From the NCBI GenBank assembly GCA_934216615.1, contig CAKQCB010000011.1, forward strand, positions 1-64,000: a DNA stretch of 64,000 nucleotides, read 5' to 3'. This DNA comes from an uncultured Anaerolineae bacterium. Lineage in GTDB: Bacteria; Chloroflexota; Anaerolineae; Aggregatilineales; Phototrophicaceae. The position numbers and the translations under genes are program-made. Of the stretch, positions 16,398-24,317 are shown one piece after another; the stretch's first letter is position 1, and every line of letters begins with the position of its first letter. A model generated the notes under the pieces. The model had not been told where the DNA came from. It did not search any database and saw nothing but the letters and a program-made list of their open reading frames with translations.

Positions 16398-16457
16398 CCA
16401 TGCCAGTTTGACGTTAGTAGCGGTATAATGCGTCTTAATATCAGAACGGGGGTTCGT

Positions 16458-16700
16458 ATGTTGGGAATTTATATGGCATTCAGCGATAAGATTCTTTGCG
16501 ATTTTCTTAAGCAAGAATTTGGGGAATCCAACGAACTCACTATAAGAATATCAACGCTTGCAGAGCGTAGCGGAATGTCATATCGCACAGTACAACGTGG
16601 AATGAACCGCTTACGGGCAATGCGAGTGATTGAGTATGAACGTGAGTGCTTAGGGTTGCCCAATACATATAAAAAAGGTGAAGCATGGCGCTCGAATTGA
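16458..16700 (+). CDS. Small winged-helix DNA-binding protein
   Basis: 80 residues from ATG 16458, 6 bases after a GGGGG stretch; the longer frame upstream crosses the promoter region and is rejected. The core 'LTIRISTLAERSGMSYRTVQRGMNRLRAMRVIEYE' segment reads as helix-turn-helix plus wing, as in GntR/MarR-like or replication-initiator winged helices. It overlaps the FtsK gene start by 16 bases. Best guess: regulator of the divergent operons, acting at the palindrome just upstream. Confidence 0.68.
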   Translation: MLGIYMAFSDKILCDFLKQEFGESNELTIRISTLAERSGMSYRTVQRGMNRLRAMRVIEYERECLGLPNTYKKGEAWRSN

Positions 16701-18673
16701 TTGATCAAGAACCTCTCGCCCCCCCTCTTGAGTTCCTCACCAAAGACCGCATCCACCCCGACAACCAAAAAATAGTTGAAGAAGAACGGATGCGGTACCG
16801 CGCTCTGACGTGGGCCGAGCGGTGGCAGTTAAAACGCGAAGCGCGTCGTCTGCGCCAAAAGCTGAAAAAAGCAAAATACAACGCGCTGGTCATCCAGCGT
16901 GAAAAGCTGTTCCAAGAGTACACAGCGCTTAGGGCGCGCTGGGAACAGGAACCGGAGCAGAGGCGCCAACTAGCGCCTGCGGTGAAGAGCGTGATTCGTG
17001 CTGGGCGGGAAGCGAACGAAAGCCTAGCATTTCTTTTGCCTGATCTGGAACGCTGGAAGCATTATGAGGGGTGGCTGGAATACGAACGCCAAAACAGAGC
17101 TGAGCTGAAGCGCGAATCTAAGCGTGAAAAGCGCATCCGAGCGGAAATGGATAAGGAGTCCAAGTGGCTCGAGTCGCTCTTGCTGGATGTGTGGCGCAAA
17201 ACCCCAAAATGCCATCACATCACCACAGACGGAAAAGGCAAAACGCGAACCCGGGTGCCTAAATTCATGAAGCGTCAGATTGGCCCAGACGCTCATTACT
17301 TCTGGTTGGCGGCCAGCAAGAAAGTGCTCTTTGGCTATCGCTGGTTGTTGCCCTATGGCGTGACCATCGACGACTTAATAAGCGAGGAAGTCATCAAAAA
17401 CATGCACGCGGCGACCAAGCGCGAGGTTACCGCACAGTGGACAAATGAGGGGCAGCTCGTGTTCCGTGTGTCGCGTCTGGATTCGCCCGACGCCCTACCC
17501 AAATTGGTGAAGTGGAGCGACACGCGCGATTACTTCCCTGAAGCCCAAAGACATAAATTGCCCTACTGCCTTGGCGCGGCAGAACAGCGCAAGTTCAAAT
17601 GGTTTGATTTTGCGTCAGAACCGCACCTGCTCGTGGCGGGTAAAACACAAAGCGGGAAATCAAACCTGATCAACGGCATCATCGCCACGAGTTTGATCAC
17701 CCACACGCCAGATGAACTCAGAATCGTTCTCATTGATCAAAAAGGCGGGATTGAGTTCACGCATTGGAGCGAGGTTCCTCATCTGCTTTGGGAAATGGCA
17801 AAGACCACAGAGCAGGTATTGCCTGTTCTGGACAGGCTTGTGATCGTCATGAAGAAGCGCATGGCGCTTCTGGAGAAGGTACGCGCCAAAGACATCGACG
17901 CTTACAATAAGAAAGTAGATGAGAAGCTGCCACGTATCTTATGTGTCTTTGACGAGTTGGCCGCTGTCACCGGACTGGGCGCGCTCACAGAAAATATTCA
18001 TACCGCGCTGGCATTGATCGCTAGCCAAGGACGTGCCACGGGGATTCATCTTATCGCCGCCACCCAACATCCAGAGGTGCGCGTGATACCCGGGCGCATC
18101 AAGACCAACATGAGCATGCGCGTGTCGGGGCCAATGCCTAGCGTCACGGCAAGTCAAATCATTCTCGACAATCCCGAGGCGGCAAGATTGCCTAGCATTA
18201 GTGGGAGATTCATCGCCGTTGTTGGTCTCAAGACCATCACCGTTCAGGTTCCTTTTATTACGGACGCAGACATTGCATGGGTTGTGAGTAAGTGCAAAAA
18301 TGATTATGCCAATACCAGTGACGAGCTGGCAGAAATGGTCAATGCACCTGTGCTGAAAGTGTGGGATGAAACGGCTGTGATCAACCTCGCGCTGGAGCTG
18401 ACGCTAGGCCACCTTGGTGGGCAGAAAATGCACAAACTCTTAGGGGATGAAAGCCCGGGCGAACGCTTACTCAACACCCTGTGTAAAAAGATCATCGACA
18501 GAACTGAAGCTTCCGGGGGCGTTCTGGAACACGGCGAGAAACTCTACAAGATCAAGAAGAAAGGGAAAGGCTACCATCTGATTGAAATCGAACCCGACCA
18601 GACAGACGAAACGGAACCCCTAGAAACTGAAGATAGCGTGTCGGATCAAGGTCTGGATGGTGCAGCGGATTAA
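16685..18673 (+). CDS. FtsK/SpoIIIE-type DNA translocase (TraB-like)
   Basis: 662 residues. The N-terminal half (1-300) is charged with coiled-coil character at about 60-130 and shows no clear TM helix, unlike chromosomal FtsK. The motor domain has Walker A 'GKTQSGKS' (K325), 'RIVLIDQKGG', Walker B 'ILCVFDELAA' (D423, E424), 'LIASQGRATGIHLIAATQHP' and 'NMSMRVSGPMPSVTASQIIL', the hallmark FtsK/SpoIIIE order. The C-terminal 100 residues may form a small DNA-binding domain and end acidic. In AICEs a single such protein moves double-stranded DNA between cells; in viruses related ATPases package DNA. No gamma domain is obvious. Confidence 0.9.
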   Translation: MALELIDQEPLAPPLEFLTKDRIHPDNQKIVEEERMRYRALTWAERWQLKREARRLRQKLKKAKYNALVIQREKLFQEYTALRARWEQEPEQRRQLAPAVKSVIRAGREANESLAFLLPDLERWKHYEGWLEYERQNRAELKRESKREKRIRAEMDKESKWLESLLLDVWRKTPKCHHITTDGKGKTRTRVPKFMKRQIGPDAHYFWLAASKKVLFGYRWLLPYGVTIDDLISEEVIKNMHAATKREVTAQWTNEGQLVFRVSRLDSPDALPKLVKWSDTRDYFPEAQRHKLPYCLGAAEQRKFKWFDFASEPHLLVAGKTQSGKSNLINGIIATSLITHTPDELRIVLIDQKGGIEFTHWSEVPHLLWEMAKTTEQVLPVLDRLVIVMKKRMALLEKVRAKDIDAYNKKVDEKLPRILCVFDELAAVTGLGALTENIHTALALIASQGRATGIHLIAATQHPEVRVIPGRIKTNMSMRVSGPMPSVTASQIILDNPEAARLPSISGRFIAVVGLKTITVQVPFITDADIAWVVSKCKNDYANTSDELAEMVNAPVLKVWDETAVINLALELTLGHLGGQKMHKLLGDESPGERLLNTLCKKIIDRTEASGGVLEHGEKLYKIKKKGKGYHLIEIEPDQTDETEPLETEDSVSDQGLDGAAD

Positions 18674-19155
18674 TCGTAACCGCCATTTTTACGGCTAGGC
18701 GGTGTTGGCCGTACAGAAGACGGTGGCGGTGGGGTTTCAGTGCGGATTGGCTGTCGAGGACGTTCAATTTTTGGCGGTGATGAGGTTGGTGTAGCAACGG
18801 CTGTTTGGGAATTTGGCTTAGGATTCATCGCCGCCTTTAATGCGCGGGTACTTGCTTCAGCATCTCGCTTTTTAAACCAGCTATCAATATTTCTGATACC
18901 TTCTTCAATATCAATGATGAGCATGATAAAAGTGCCAAAAGCGAAGCTCATTAAACAGCCAAACATCCCCAGAATGAGAATGACTAAATCTAACCGGAAC
19001 AGTTCCCAAACAGTCTGGAGTGTGTAATCGGGGATTGTGCTTAAAACTTCACGAGATGCAAGGATGCGAGAGGTAACCCATATCAGTAAGCCAATAACGC
19101 CACAAATGGAAATAATCTTAAAAGTTCCACTTAATAACTTTAGGGATTGGTACAT
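18670..19155 (-). CDS. Two-TM membrane protein with Pro-rich tail
   Basis: 161 residues from ATG 19155, two bases after the stop of the upstream gene and behind GGGAGA. Two TM helices (about 15-32, 'ISICGVIGLLIWVTSRIL'; about 55-80, 'LVILILGMFGCLMSFAFGTFIML') are followed by a charged segment and a long cytoplasmic Pro/Ser/Thr tail. Its last four bases overlap the convergent FtsK gene end. Could be a membrane partner for the soluble translocase; this is inference from position. Confidence 0.66.
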   Translation of the reverse strand: MYQSLKLLSGTFKIISICGVIGLLIWVTSRILASREVLSTIPDYTLQTVWELFRLDLVILILGMFGCLMSFAFGTFIMLIIDIEEGIRNIDSWFKKRDAEASTRALKAAMNPKPNSQTAVATPTSSPPKIERPRQPIRTETPPPPSSVRPTPPSRKNGGYD

Positions 19156-19157
19156 GT

Positions 19158-19601
19158 CTATTCTCCCATCATCGCTTTGCGATGGGCGATCAAGCGTTCC
19201 CACTGTTTACGTTCTTCCATACTTTCAAAAAGCGGGTCTGGTAGCGTTGACCAGTTTGGTGCTACCGGGGCTAAATCTTTATGAATTGTTTTCTGTTGAG
19301 GATGTGAAACTGCAACCGGAGCGGGGGGGGCTGTGGTCGCGCTGGGCCTCAACAAATAACGGAACGCGGCACTATGTTTTGCGGTGCGCTCGTTGACCTG
19401 ATGAAGTTGGCTTCCAATGGATGCAACTGCAAAGCACAATACAGCGAGGGTCATGCTTGAGAAAATGATGATGATGGCTGGGAAGGCATCCGCCAGTGTT
19501 TGAACAGTGTCACCGAGTTGGGTTAAATACCACGTTCCCCCGAGGCTACCTAATAAAAAGATAACGGTTCCGATTGCACGCAATGCCACTGTCCAAAACA
19601 T
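19158..19601 (-). CDS. Two-TM membrane protein
   Basis: 147 residues. Two TM helices (about 7-28 and 39-61, 'AIIIIFSSMTLAVLCFAVASI'), then a coiled and Pro-rich cytoplasmic tail with 'ESMEERKQWERLIAHRKAMMGE'. Similar plan to its downstream neighbour, so the pair may form a complex. It follows the repressor gene by 12 bases and probably shares its transcript. No family recognised. Confidence 0.66.
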   Translation of the reverse strand: MFWTVALRAIGTVIFLLGSLGGTWYLTQLGDTVQTLADAFPAIIIIFSSMTLAVLCFAVASIGSQLHQVNERTAKHSAAFRYLLRPSATTAPPAPVAVSHPQQKTIHKDLAPVAPNWSTLPDPLFESMEERKQWERLIAHRKAMMGE

Positions 19602-19613
19602 GATTTGTCCCTA

Positions 19614-19973
19614 CTATGGTATTAACTGTTCAATTAATCGTAATGCCAAATCTCGTTTTTCTGGGCTTAAGTGTTCAATTAACTCTGCGGCACGTCGCGC
19701 TTCCGGACTAAACTGCTCAGTGCCTACATGATAATCCATTTGTTGAAGCATGGAATTGACATCCATCTCCAGAGCAATTGCCAAAGCTAAAACAAAGCTT
19801 GGATCATCTAATGAGGGTTTAGTACGTTCTGTTTCCCAATGACCCACGCTTGCTTTTAGAGTATTCTTCCCCAACCTCGTCAATCTCTCTGCTAGTTCAG
19901 ATTGACTAATTTGCAGTTCGCTCCGTCGAGCTTTCAGCAATTCACTTATTTTCATTGTGGTGTATTCGGTCAT
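19614..19973 (-). CDS. XRE-family (Cro/CI-like) repressor
   Basis: 119 residues from ATG 19973; the inner ATG 19955 ('MKISELLK') is equally possible because neither has a well-placed ribosome binding site, and a leaderless message is conceivable. HTH: 'LLKARRSELQISQSELAERLTRLGKNTLKASVGHWETERTKPS', covering about residues 12-54. The C-terminal part is short and helical ('LSPEKRDLALRLIEQLIP'), with no peptidase-type cleavage domain. The divergent control region contains repeated GAATACAA sites that it probably binds to hold the replication operon silent. Confidence 0.82.
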   Translation of the reverse strand: MTEYTTMKISELLKARRSELQISQSELAERLTRLGKNTLKASVGHWETERTKPSLDDPSFVLALAIALEMDVNSMLQQMDYHVGTEQFSPEARRAAELIEHLSPEKRDLALRLIEQLIP

Positions 19974-19981
19974 CCTTTTCT

Positions 19982-20058
19982 GAATACAAATTGTAGCCTT
20001 GAATGTTCCCATTGTGTGAATACCTTTATTTGACAAAATCGAATACAAATTGTATTCT
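19982..20058. promoter_or_regulatory. Repressor operators and divergent promoter of the replication operon
   Basis: Operator O1 (20041-20057) is a palindrome GAATACAA-A-TTGTATTC. It overlaps the spacer and -10 of a rightward promoter: TTGACA (20030-20035), 17 bases, TATTCT (20053-20058). A second site with 14 identical bases (19982-19995) covers a TACAAT on the minus strand, a plausible -10 for the repressor gene. The layout predicts repression of replication genes and autoregulation. Confidence 0.72.
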
Positions 20059-20092
20059 TTTTTGCATGCAAACTATATTACGGGAGGAATAA

Positions 20093-20335
20093 ATGACTGA
20101 GTTAGATTTTGCACAGTACAAGCGTGATCAAACCAATAGCGTCGTCCAATTTCGGATTGCGCAGGAATTGCGTGACAAAGCCAAACATTTGGCGACATCA
20201 AGTAGTAGCGATTCGGTTAAAGTCACAGAAAGTGATATTTATCGCACGATTGTGTCTCTTTTTTTGCTAGGAAAGGATATGTTATATATCCGAAATCAGT
20301 TTGATAACGTATCCGAAAATGGAGGTGAAGTCTAA
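20093..20335 (+). CDS. Small protein, first gene of the replication operon
   Basis: 80 residues, GGGAGGA just upstream. The region 'VVQFRIAQELRDKAKHLATS' followed by 'VTESDIYRTIVSLFLLGK' has the strand-helix-helix look of ribbon-helix-helix DNA-binding proteins, which would suit a copy-control or excision role. The match is weak and I give no family name. It is the first gene downstream of the repressed promoter. Confidence 0.6.
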   Translation: MTELDFAQYKRDQTNSVVQFRIAQELRDKAKHLATSSSSDSVKVTESDIYRTIVSLFLLGKDMLYIRNQFDNVSENGGEV

Positions 20336-20403
20336 AAAAGAGAACGTTTGTACCACATTTAACCGACAAATTTTTATATCATATCGAAAACAGGGGGCTA
20401 CAC

Positions 20404-20577
20404 ATGAACGCATTATCAGAATATCTAGCACAAATCGGTTTTTCAGAACTACTGGCGATCATGGAATTTGTCCAGATCGCGCGCGCTGAAGGCGTCACCG
20501 TTGGCGAACTGGATCAAGCGGTGAACAACGAGTTATCCGGGTGGGAGATCAGCATCGACTTGGAGCAGGCTTCATGA
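20404..20577 (+). CDS. 57-residue hypothetical protein
   Basis: Starts 'MNALSEYLAQIGFSELL', acidic overall (several Glu/Asp near the end), no TM helix. AGGGGG lies 6 bases before the ATG, and the stop overlaps the next start as ATGA. The 19 bases around its start are repeated exactly at 24306-24324. Confidence 0.58.
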   Translation: MNALSEYLAQIGFSELLAIMEFVQIARAEGVTVGELDQAVNNELSGWEISIDLEQAS

Positions 20578-20798
20578 ACAAGCTTTCACATCGCCAACAA
20601 AGTGCATTAAGCGCTTCGACAGTGGGGCTGTTCATTGGCGCATTTGTTGTTTTCCTCGCCCATGAAGGGGGGAAATTATGGCATACCCTATTGACTGCAA
20701 TGGGGTGGATATTACCTATCCTGCCTTGTCTCTTTTTACTTTTTTTGGGGATGGGGGCGGTTTTGGGCATAGATTTTTTGTTAGACGAAGAAGAATGA
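20574..20798 (+). CDS. Small two-TM protein
   Basis: 74 residues from ATG 20574 in an ATGA overlap with the preceding gene. Two hydrophobic segments ('ASTVGLFIGAFVVFLAHEG' and 'GWILPILPCLFLLFLGMGAVLGI') with an acidic end 'DEEE'. Function unknown. Confidence 0.58.
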   Translation: MNKLSHRQQSALSASTVGLFIGAFVVFLAHEGGKLWHTLLTAMGWILPILPCLFLLFLGMGAVLGIDFLLDEEE

Positions 20799-20914
20799 CA
20801 GAAGCGGAATGGTTAGTGCTTGCACCGCTCATCTGGAATCTATCTTGTTCGATATTGTGGATCGTCGGTGGATGCTTGTACGACTGGCATAAGAAAAGGA
20901 GAAATGATGCCTAG
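20795..20914 (+). CDS. 39-residue single-TM protein
   Basis: Starts in an ATGA overlap. One hydrophobic segment ('WLVLAPLIWNLSCSILWIVGG') then a basic end 'DWHKKRRNDA'. It overlaps the prim-pol start by 8 bases. Support comes from the coupling, not from homology. Confidence 0.5.
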   Translation: MTEAEWLVLAPLIWNLSCSILWIVGGCLYDWHKKRRNDA

Positions 20915-21770
20915 CATGAAGTTGTTAGATGCCGCGCTTTTGTACGCGGAGCGGGGATATTCAATCATCCCCACAGAGGGCAAGCGTCCCGCGCTTGCGT
21001 CGTGGACTCGGTTTACAGAGCAACGGGCGGATCAAGCGACAATTGAGCGTTGGCACCGTTCCGGGGTTCTTCAAAATATCGGGCTTATCTGCGGGAAGGT
21101 AAGCGGGAATCTGGTGGTGATCGACCTTGACTCAATGAATGCGGTAAAGCGTTGGCAAGAAGCGTTTCCGCACGATCTTGACACCTTCACGGTACAGAGC
21201 GGAAGCGGCGAGGGATTGCATCTCTATTATAAGGTAGAGAATCTTCCACCGACGACCCGCGCGACTGCAATTGAAGGTGGAGCGAATTTTGAATTACGCT
21301 CAAATGGTTGTTACGTGGTCGCGCCGCCAAGCACACATCCCATAACAAAATACCTCTATCGCGTGATCAAACCCGCTCCGATTAAAAGACTACCACACAT
21401 GCAAAATGAAGTGGCATGGATCAAATCTCTCATTAAGGAAAAGCATGGGGGTGTAATGCCACCACCCTCGAACCGCCCACTTCCACGCATGGTAACGCGC
21501 TACTGGGCGGCCGCGCTGGAGGCAGAAGCCGCCAACGTCAAACACGCGCCTAAGAACTCACGCAACAACACCTTATATAGAGCAAGTTTAAAAATGGGTT
21601 CGGTTTGTGCGTCGGGGCATCTGCACCGCTCGGATGTCGAAGCGAAGCTGTACGAGGCATCGGTTTGGAATGGGCTGGTGGCTGACGACGGTGAACGTCA
21701 AACCCGGTCAACCATCAATTCAGGAATTAATAAAGGAATGGAGTCTAGCCGTGATCGCAAACGAGCATGA
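20907..21770 (+). CDS. Bifunctional primase-polymerase (prim-pol, AEP family)
   Basis: 287 residues; ATG 20907 is 5 bases after AAGGAG (ATG 20904 is also possible). Family motifs: 'ERGYSIIPTEGKRPALASW' near the N-terminus, metal-binding 'VIDLD' (D73, D75), 'SGSGEGLHLYYK' (H105) and 'ELRSNGCYVVAPPSTH'. The 90 residues after the catalytic domain are helical and may contact the helicase. It primes and extends DNA for autonomous replication of the excised element, as in prim-pol plasmids and some AICEs. The stop lies 20 bases inside the helicase gene. Confidence 0.9.
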   Translation: MPSMKLLDAALLYAERGYSIIPTEGKRPALASWTRFTEQRADQATIERWHRSGVLQNIGLICGKVSGNLVVIDLDSMNAVKRWQEAFPHDLDTFTVQSGSGEGLHLYYKVENLPPTTRATAIEGGANFELRSNGCYVVAPPSTHPITKYLYRVIKPAPIKRLPHMQNEVAWIKSLIKEKHGGVMPPPSNRPLPRMVTRYWAAALEAEAANVKHAPKNSRNNTLYRASLKMGSVCASGHLHRSDVEAKLYEASVWNGLVADDGERQTRSTINSGINKGMESSRDRKRA

Positions 21771-23106
21771 GTTAAGGCTGTTACCAGCGCCTGATGAACT
21801 TGAACTCTCTGAAGATGTCACCAATCCTGATGACGACCAACTTACGCTTGTGCTTGCCCCACGCTTACGGGGCAAGCTCAGCTTCTTTCATTCAGAGTGG
21901 AAGATGTATGAGTATGGCGTTTGGCAATCCCGCGATAACTACGAAATGCGTCGCTATGTCAAAAGTGAGTTGCGGAAATTCCGTCGCCATGCAGTGAAGG
22001 TGAACCAAGCGAGGATTAAATCCATTGCATCAATGCTCGAAGATGAGCTGTTCATTTCAGATCGCAGGATCATGAAACAACAGCAGGAACAGGTGAGGTA
22101 CGTGAACCTCACCAACGGTCTTTTTAATCTGGACACAATGGAAATGGAAGAACACCGTCCAGACATCTACTTCACAAACCAGTTGAGCTTTCCGTATGAT
22201 CCGGACGCAGAATGTCCCACATTTGAGAAATACCTCACTTCCAGCTTAGTTTTTGAGGATGGCAGACCAGATCACAGTTTAAAAACGTTGGTTCTGGAGG
22301 CGTTAGCCTACTCAATGACAGCCAGAACCGATTTAAAAGCAAGTTTCTGGCTCGTTGGACAAAAGGACAGTGGGAAGTCAACCTTCATCGCCCTTATCAA
22401 AGCGATTATGGGAGACTTGCACACCACGATTGATCTCACTCAATTAGGTGAAAATCGTTTCTTGTTAGCGTCGATCATGTCCAAACGTGTAGTGACCTTC
22501 ACCGAGGCGAGTTCATCCATGATGCTACCGGACGCGCTTTATAAAGCGCTCACCGGGGGTTCTGATGAAATCTACGCAGACCGAAAGAACAAAGAACCTA
22601 TCGTCTTTCGCCCAGAAGCTAAAGTGTGGTGGGCCATGAATGAAATGCCACGCATTTCTGACCGCTCCGGTGCCACAACACGCCGTATTGTCATCATCCC
22701 ATTTAATCGCTCTATCCCTGCTGATGAACGCATTCACAATCTGGAGGCGCTGCTCTACAAAGAGCGCAGTGGCATTTTCAACCTGCTTATTCATTATATG
22801 TGGCGCCTAAAAAAGCAAAACGGCTTTGACTACTGCCAACAGTCAGACGATCTTCTCCAGCAGTACATCATGGAAAACGATACGGAAGCCACCTTCATTG
22901 AAGAAATGGCAGATGTCCATGAAAGCTACAAAGTCCAGAGCAGTGTTTTGTATCCCCAATATGTGGAATGGTGCTTGCAAAACGGTTTTAAACCAAAAAA
23001 TCGCAATCAAATTGCGAAGGAATGGCGGCGGCTCGGGTTTATCAATCGGACTTCAAACGGGGTTTGGTGGCATGGATTACAACTTCGATCAAATTTTCAG
23101 AAATAA
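21751..23106 (+). CDS. SF3/D5-type replicative helicase (phage/plasmid primase C-terminal type)
   Basis: 451 residues from GTG 21751, 7 bases after ATGGAG; the frame stays open further upstream but inside the prim-pol gene. Walker A 'VGQKDSGKST' (K209), 'VVTFTEAS', 'ALTGGSDEIYADRKNKEP', 'WWAMNEMPRISDRSGATTRR' and 'IPFNRSIP' match the P4 alpha-like helicase pattern. An N-terminal D5-like helical region precedes it and a C-terminal winged helix-like part ('AKEWRRLGFINRTSNGVWWHGL') follows, a probable origin-binding domain. With the prim-pol it forms a split version of fused prim-pol/helicase proteins. Confidence 0.9.
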   Translation: MIANEHELRLLPAPDELELSEDVTNPDDDQLTLVLAPRLRGKLSFFHSEWKMYEYGVWQSRDNYEMRRYVKSELRKFRRHAVKVNQARIKSIASMLEDELFISDRRIMKQQQEQVRYVNLTNGLFNLDTMEMEEHRPDIYFTNQLSFPYDPDAECPTFEKYLTSSLVFEDGRPDHSLKTLVLEALAYSMTARTDLKASFWLVGQKDSGKSTFIALIKAIMGDLHTTIDLTQLGENRFLLASIMSKRVVTFTEASSSMMLPDALYKALTGGSDEIYADRKNKEPIVFRPEAKVWWAMNEMPRISDRSGATTRRIVIIPFNRSIPADERIHNLEALLYKERSGIFNLLIHYMWRLKKQNGFDYCQQSDDLLQQYIMENDTEATFIEEMADVHESYKVQSSVLYPQYVEWCLQNGFKPKNRNQIAKEWRRLGFINRTSNGVWWHGLQLRSNFQK

Positions 23107-23114
23107 AAAATCGT

Positions 23115-23245
23115 GACTTCCAGACTTCCAGACTTCCAAAAATGGAAGTCACTTGGAAGTCACTTGGAAGTCAAAAACTAATGCTAGGCTTTGTAACTTC
23201 TCTCAAAAGGGACGTTTTGGAAGTCACGGAAGTCACGGAAGTCAC
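23115..23245. repeat. Iteron-like array, candidate replication origin
   Basis: Nine copies of an octamer. GACTTCCA occurs at 23115, 23123 and 23131 (8-bp period); its complement TGGAAGTC at 23143, 23154 and 23165 (11-bp period); and GGAAGTCAC at 23219, 23228 and 23237 (9-bp period). A short AT-rich stretch follows. The array lies directly after the helicase gene, where plasmid origins often sit. The first two groups face each other and could also form a hairpin. Confidence 0.65.
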
Positions 23246-23285
23246 TTTTTATTTTGAATCACAAAACAGCCATTGGAGGGCTGAA

Positions 23286-23525
23286 ATGAACACTGAATGC
23301 ACAACTTGTTATGCAACTACAGAGGACGGCTATTGTTACTTTTGCGATTCCACCCCGGACTATTCTTTTTTTTGGGCCCAAATGGAATCTGGGGATGAAG
23401 ACACTCAGCCTATCGAATCCCACTGGTGGGATGAAGTCGAGGATGGAGTTTGTGACCGTTGCGGGGAACGAACAATGAACGGTGTTTGTGTGGTGTGTCA
23501 CTTTTTCGAAGAAGGGGGAAATTAA
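23286..23525 (+). CDS. Small Cys-rich (double zinc-ribbon) protein
   Basis: 79 residues from ATG 23286, with GGAGGG upstream. Longer frames run back through the iteron array and are rejected. Cys pairs: 'CTTCYATTEDGYCYFC' and 'CDRCGERTMNGVCVVC', two probable zinc ribbons separated by an acidic, Trp-containing linker. Family unknown; likely a DNA- or protein-binding accessory. Confidence 0.65.
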   Translation: MNTECTTCYATTEDGYCYFCDSTPDYSFFWAQMESGDEDTQPIESHWWDEVEDGVCDRCGERTMNGVCVVCHFFEEGGN

Positions 23526-23528
23526 ATC

Positions 23529-24095
23529 ATGGAACGATGCGGACGGTGTGGCGGTGAGGGGTATGTGTGGGGTGATCGGGAATGTAGAGAAGTCATATGC
23601 CCAGAATGTGACGGCGAGGGTGACATTCCTTACCTTCAGGATGAATGGTACGAAGACGATTACGAAGATGAGTATGGCGGGATTGAGGAAAATTCGTCCC
23701 ACATTTCAGTTTGCAAGTCGTTAAAAAAAGGGCGATTGTTCGTACATGAGGTATCCGGGTATCGCCTTGCTGGTCAAGATTGGGGAATGACTTCCTATCA
23801 GTGGGACGTGGCTACGTATTCAATGGCCGATCTTGATGATCCTGATTTCCACGAAGTCACCATTCTTTTTGGTCGTCTTCTAAAAAATGGGCAGTGGTTC
23901 GATTTCCCATGGAGCTTTTATGAGTTCTACAACGAACCCACAGGGGAAGAGATTGACGAGATTGAAGGGGAAACACCATGTCCCAACTGTAACAGCCTTG
24001 CCACTGAGTGCGTGGTAGACATCAATGGGGATGGCGATGAATGGGGCTGCTTCTGCTATAAGTGCCGTAAATCGTTCCTGTACAAGGGGGACTAA
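23529..24095 (+). CDS. DnaJ-type zinc-finger-containing hypothetical protein
   Basis: 188 residues. The N-terminus has two CxxCxGxG-like knuckles ('CGRCGGEG' and 'CPECDGEG'), as in the DnaJ central domain but with two repeats instead of four. An acidic linker, a globular middle region and a C-terminal CPNC/CYKC ribbon (about 150-183) follow. No J domain. It starts 3 bases after the preceding Cys-rich gene. Function unknown. Confidence 0.66.
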   Translation: MERCGRCGGEGYVWGDRECREVICPECDGEGDIPYLQDEWYEDDYEDEYGGIEENSSHISVCKSLKKGRLFVHEVSGYRLAGQDWGMTSYQWDVATYSMADLDDPDFHEVTILFGRLLKNGQWFDFPWSFYEFYNEPTGEEIDEIEGETPCPNCNSLATECVVDINGDGDEWGCFCYKCRKSFLYKGD

Positions 24096-24307
24096 TGAAT
24101 AAGAATGAAGCTCAAGCAATTTTGCAACGCATGATCTTACTTGCATCGTCAATCGACTTTATGCTGACCCCTCCAAGTCTGGAGGGGTTAGAAGACATCA
24201 ATGAAATTATGGGCGCCTACGATGGGCAACTGCTTGCCATCCGTGCGAGCTGGGAAGAATTTAAAGAACTTCTCGTCATGCTTTCTGATGATAAAAAGGC
24301 TCAGTAG
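24095..24307 (+). CDS. 70-residue hypothetical protein
   Basis: Mostly helical and acidic, without TM helix ('ILQRMILLASSIDFML' is amphipathic). The start overlaps the previous stop by one base. No family recognised. Confidence 0.58.
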   Translation: MNKNEAQAILQRMILLASSIDFMLTPPSLEGLEDINEIMGAYDGQLLAIRASWEEFKELLVMLSDDKKAQ

Positions 24308-24317
24308 GGGGCTACAC

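Noticed and set aside
16412-16429. TTGACG as -35 for the TATAAT at 16424
   Set aside because: The spacing is about 10 bases, too short for a sigma70-type promoter; only the -10 is kept.
16302-16457. Longer start for the winged-helix gene
   Set aside because: It would cover the divergent control region, the TATAAT box and the 23-bp palindrome; ATG 16458 has a GGGGG site.
16685-18673. Chromosomal FtsK or inovirus Zot
   Set aside because: No N-terminal TM helices or gamma domain as in FtsK, and the motor motifs are FtsK/SpoIIIE-type rather than the short Zot type with a C-terminal TM helix.
23115-23245. CRISPR array
   Set aside because: Units are only 8-9 bases with no spacers of regular size, and no cas gene is present.
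23022-23285. Upstream extension of the 79-residue Cys-rich gene through the iteron array
   Set aside because: The extension overlaps the helicase gene and translates repeats as simple sequence; ATG 23286 has a good ribosome binding site.
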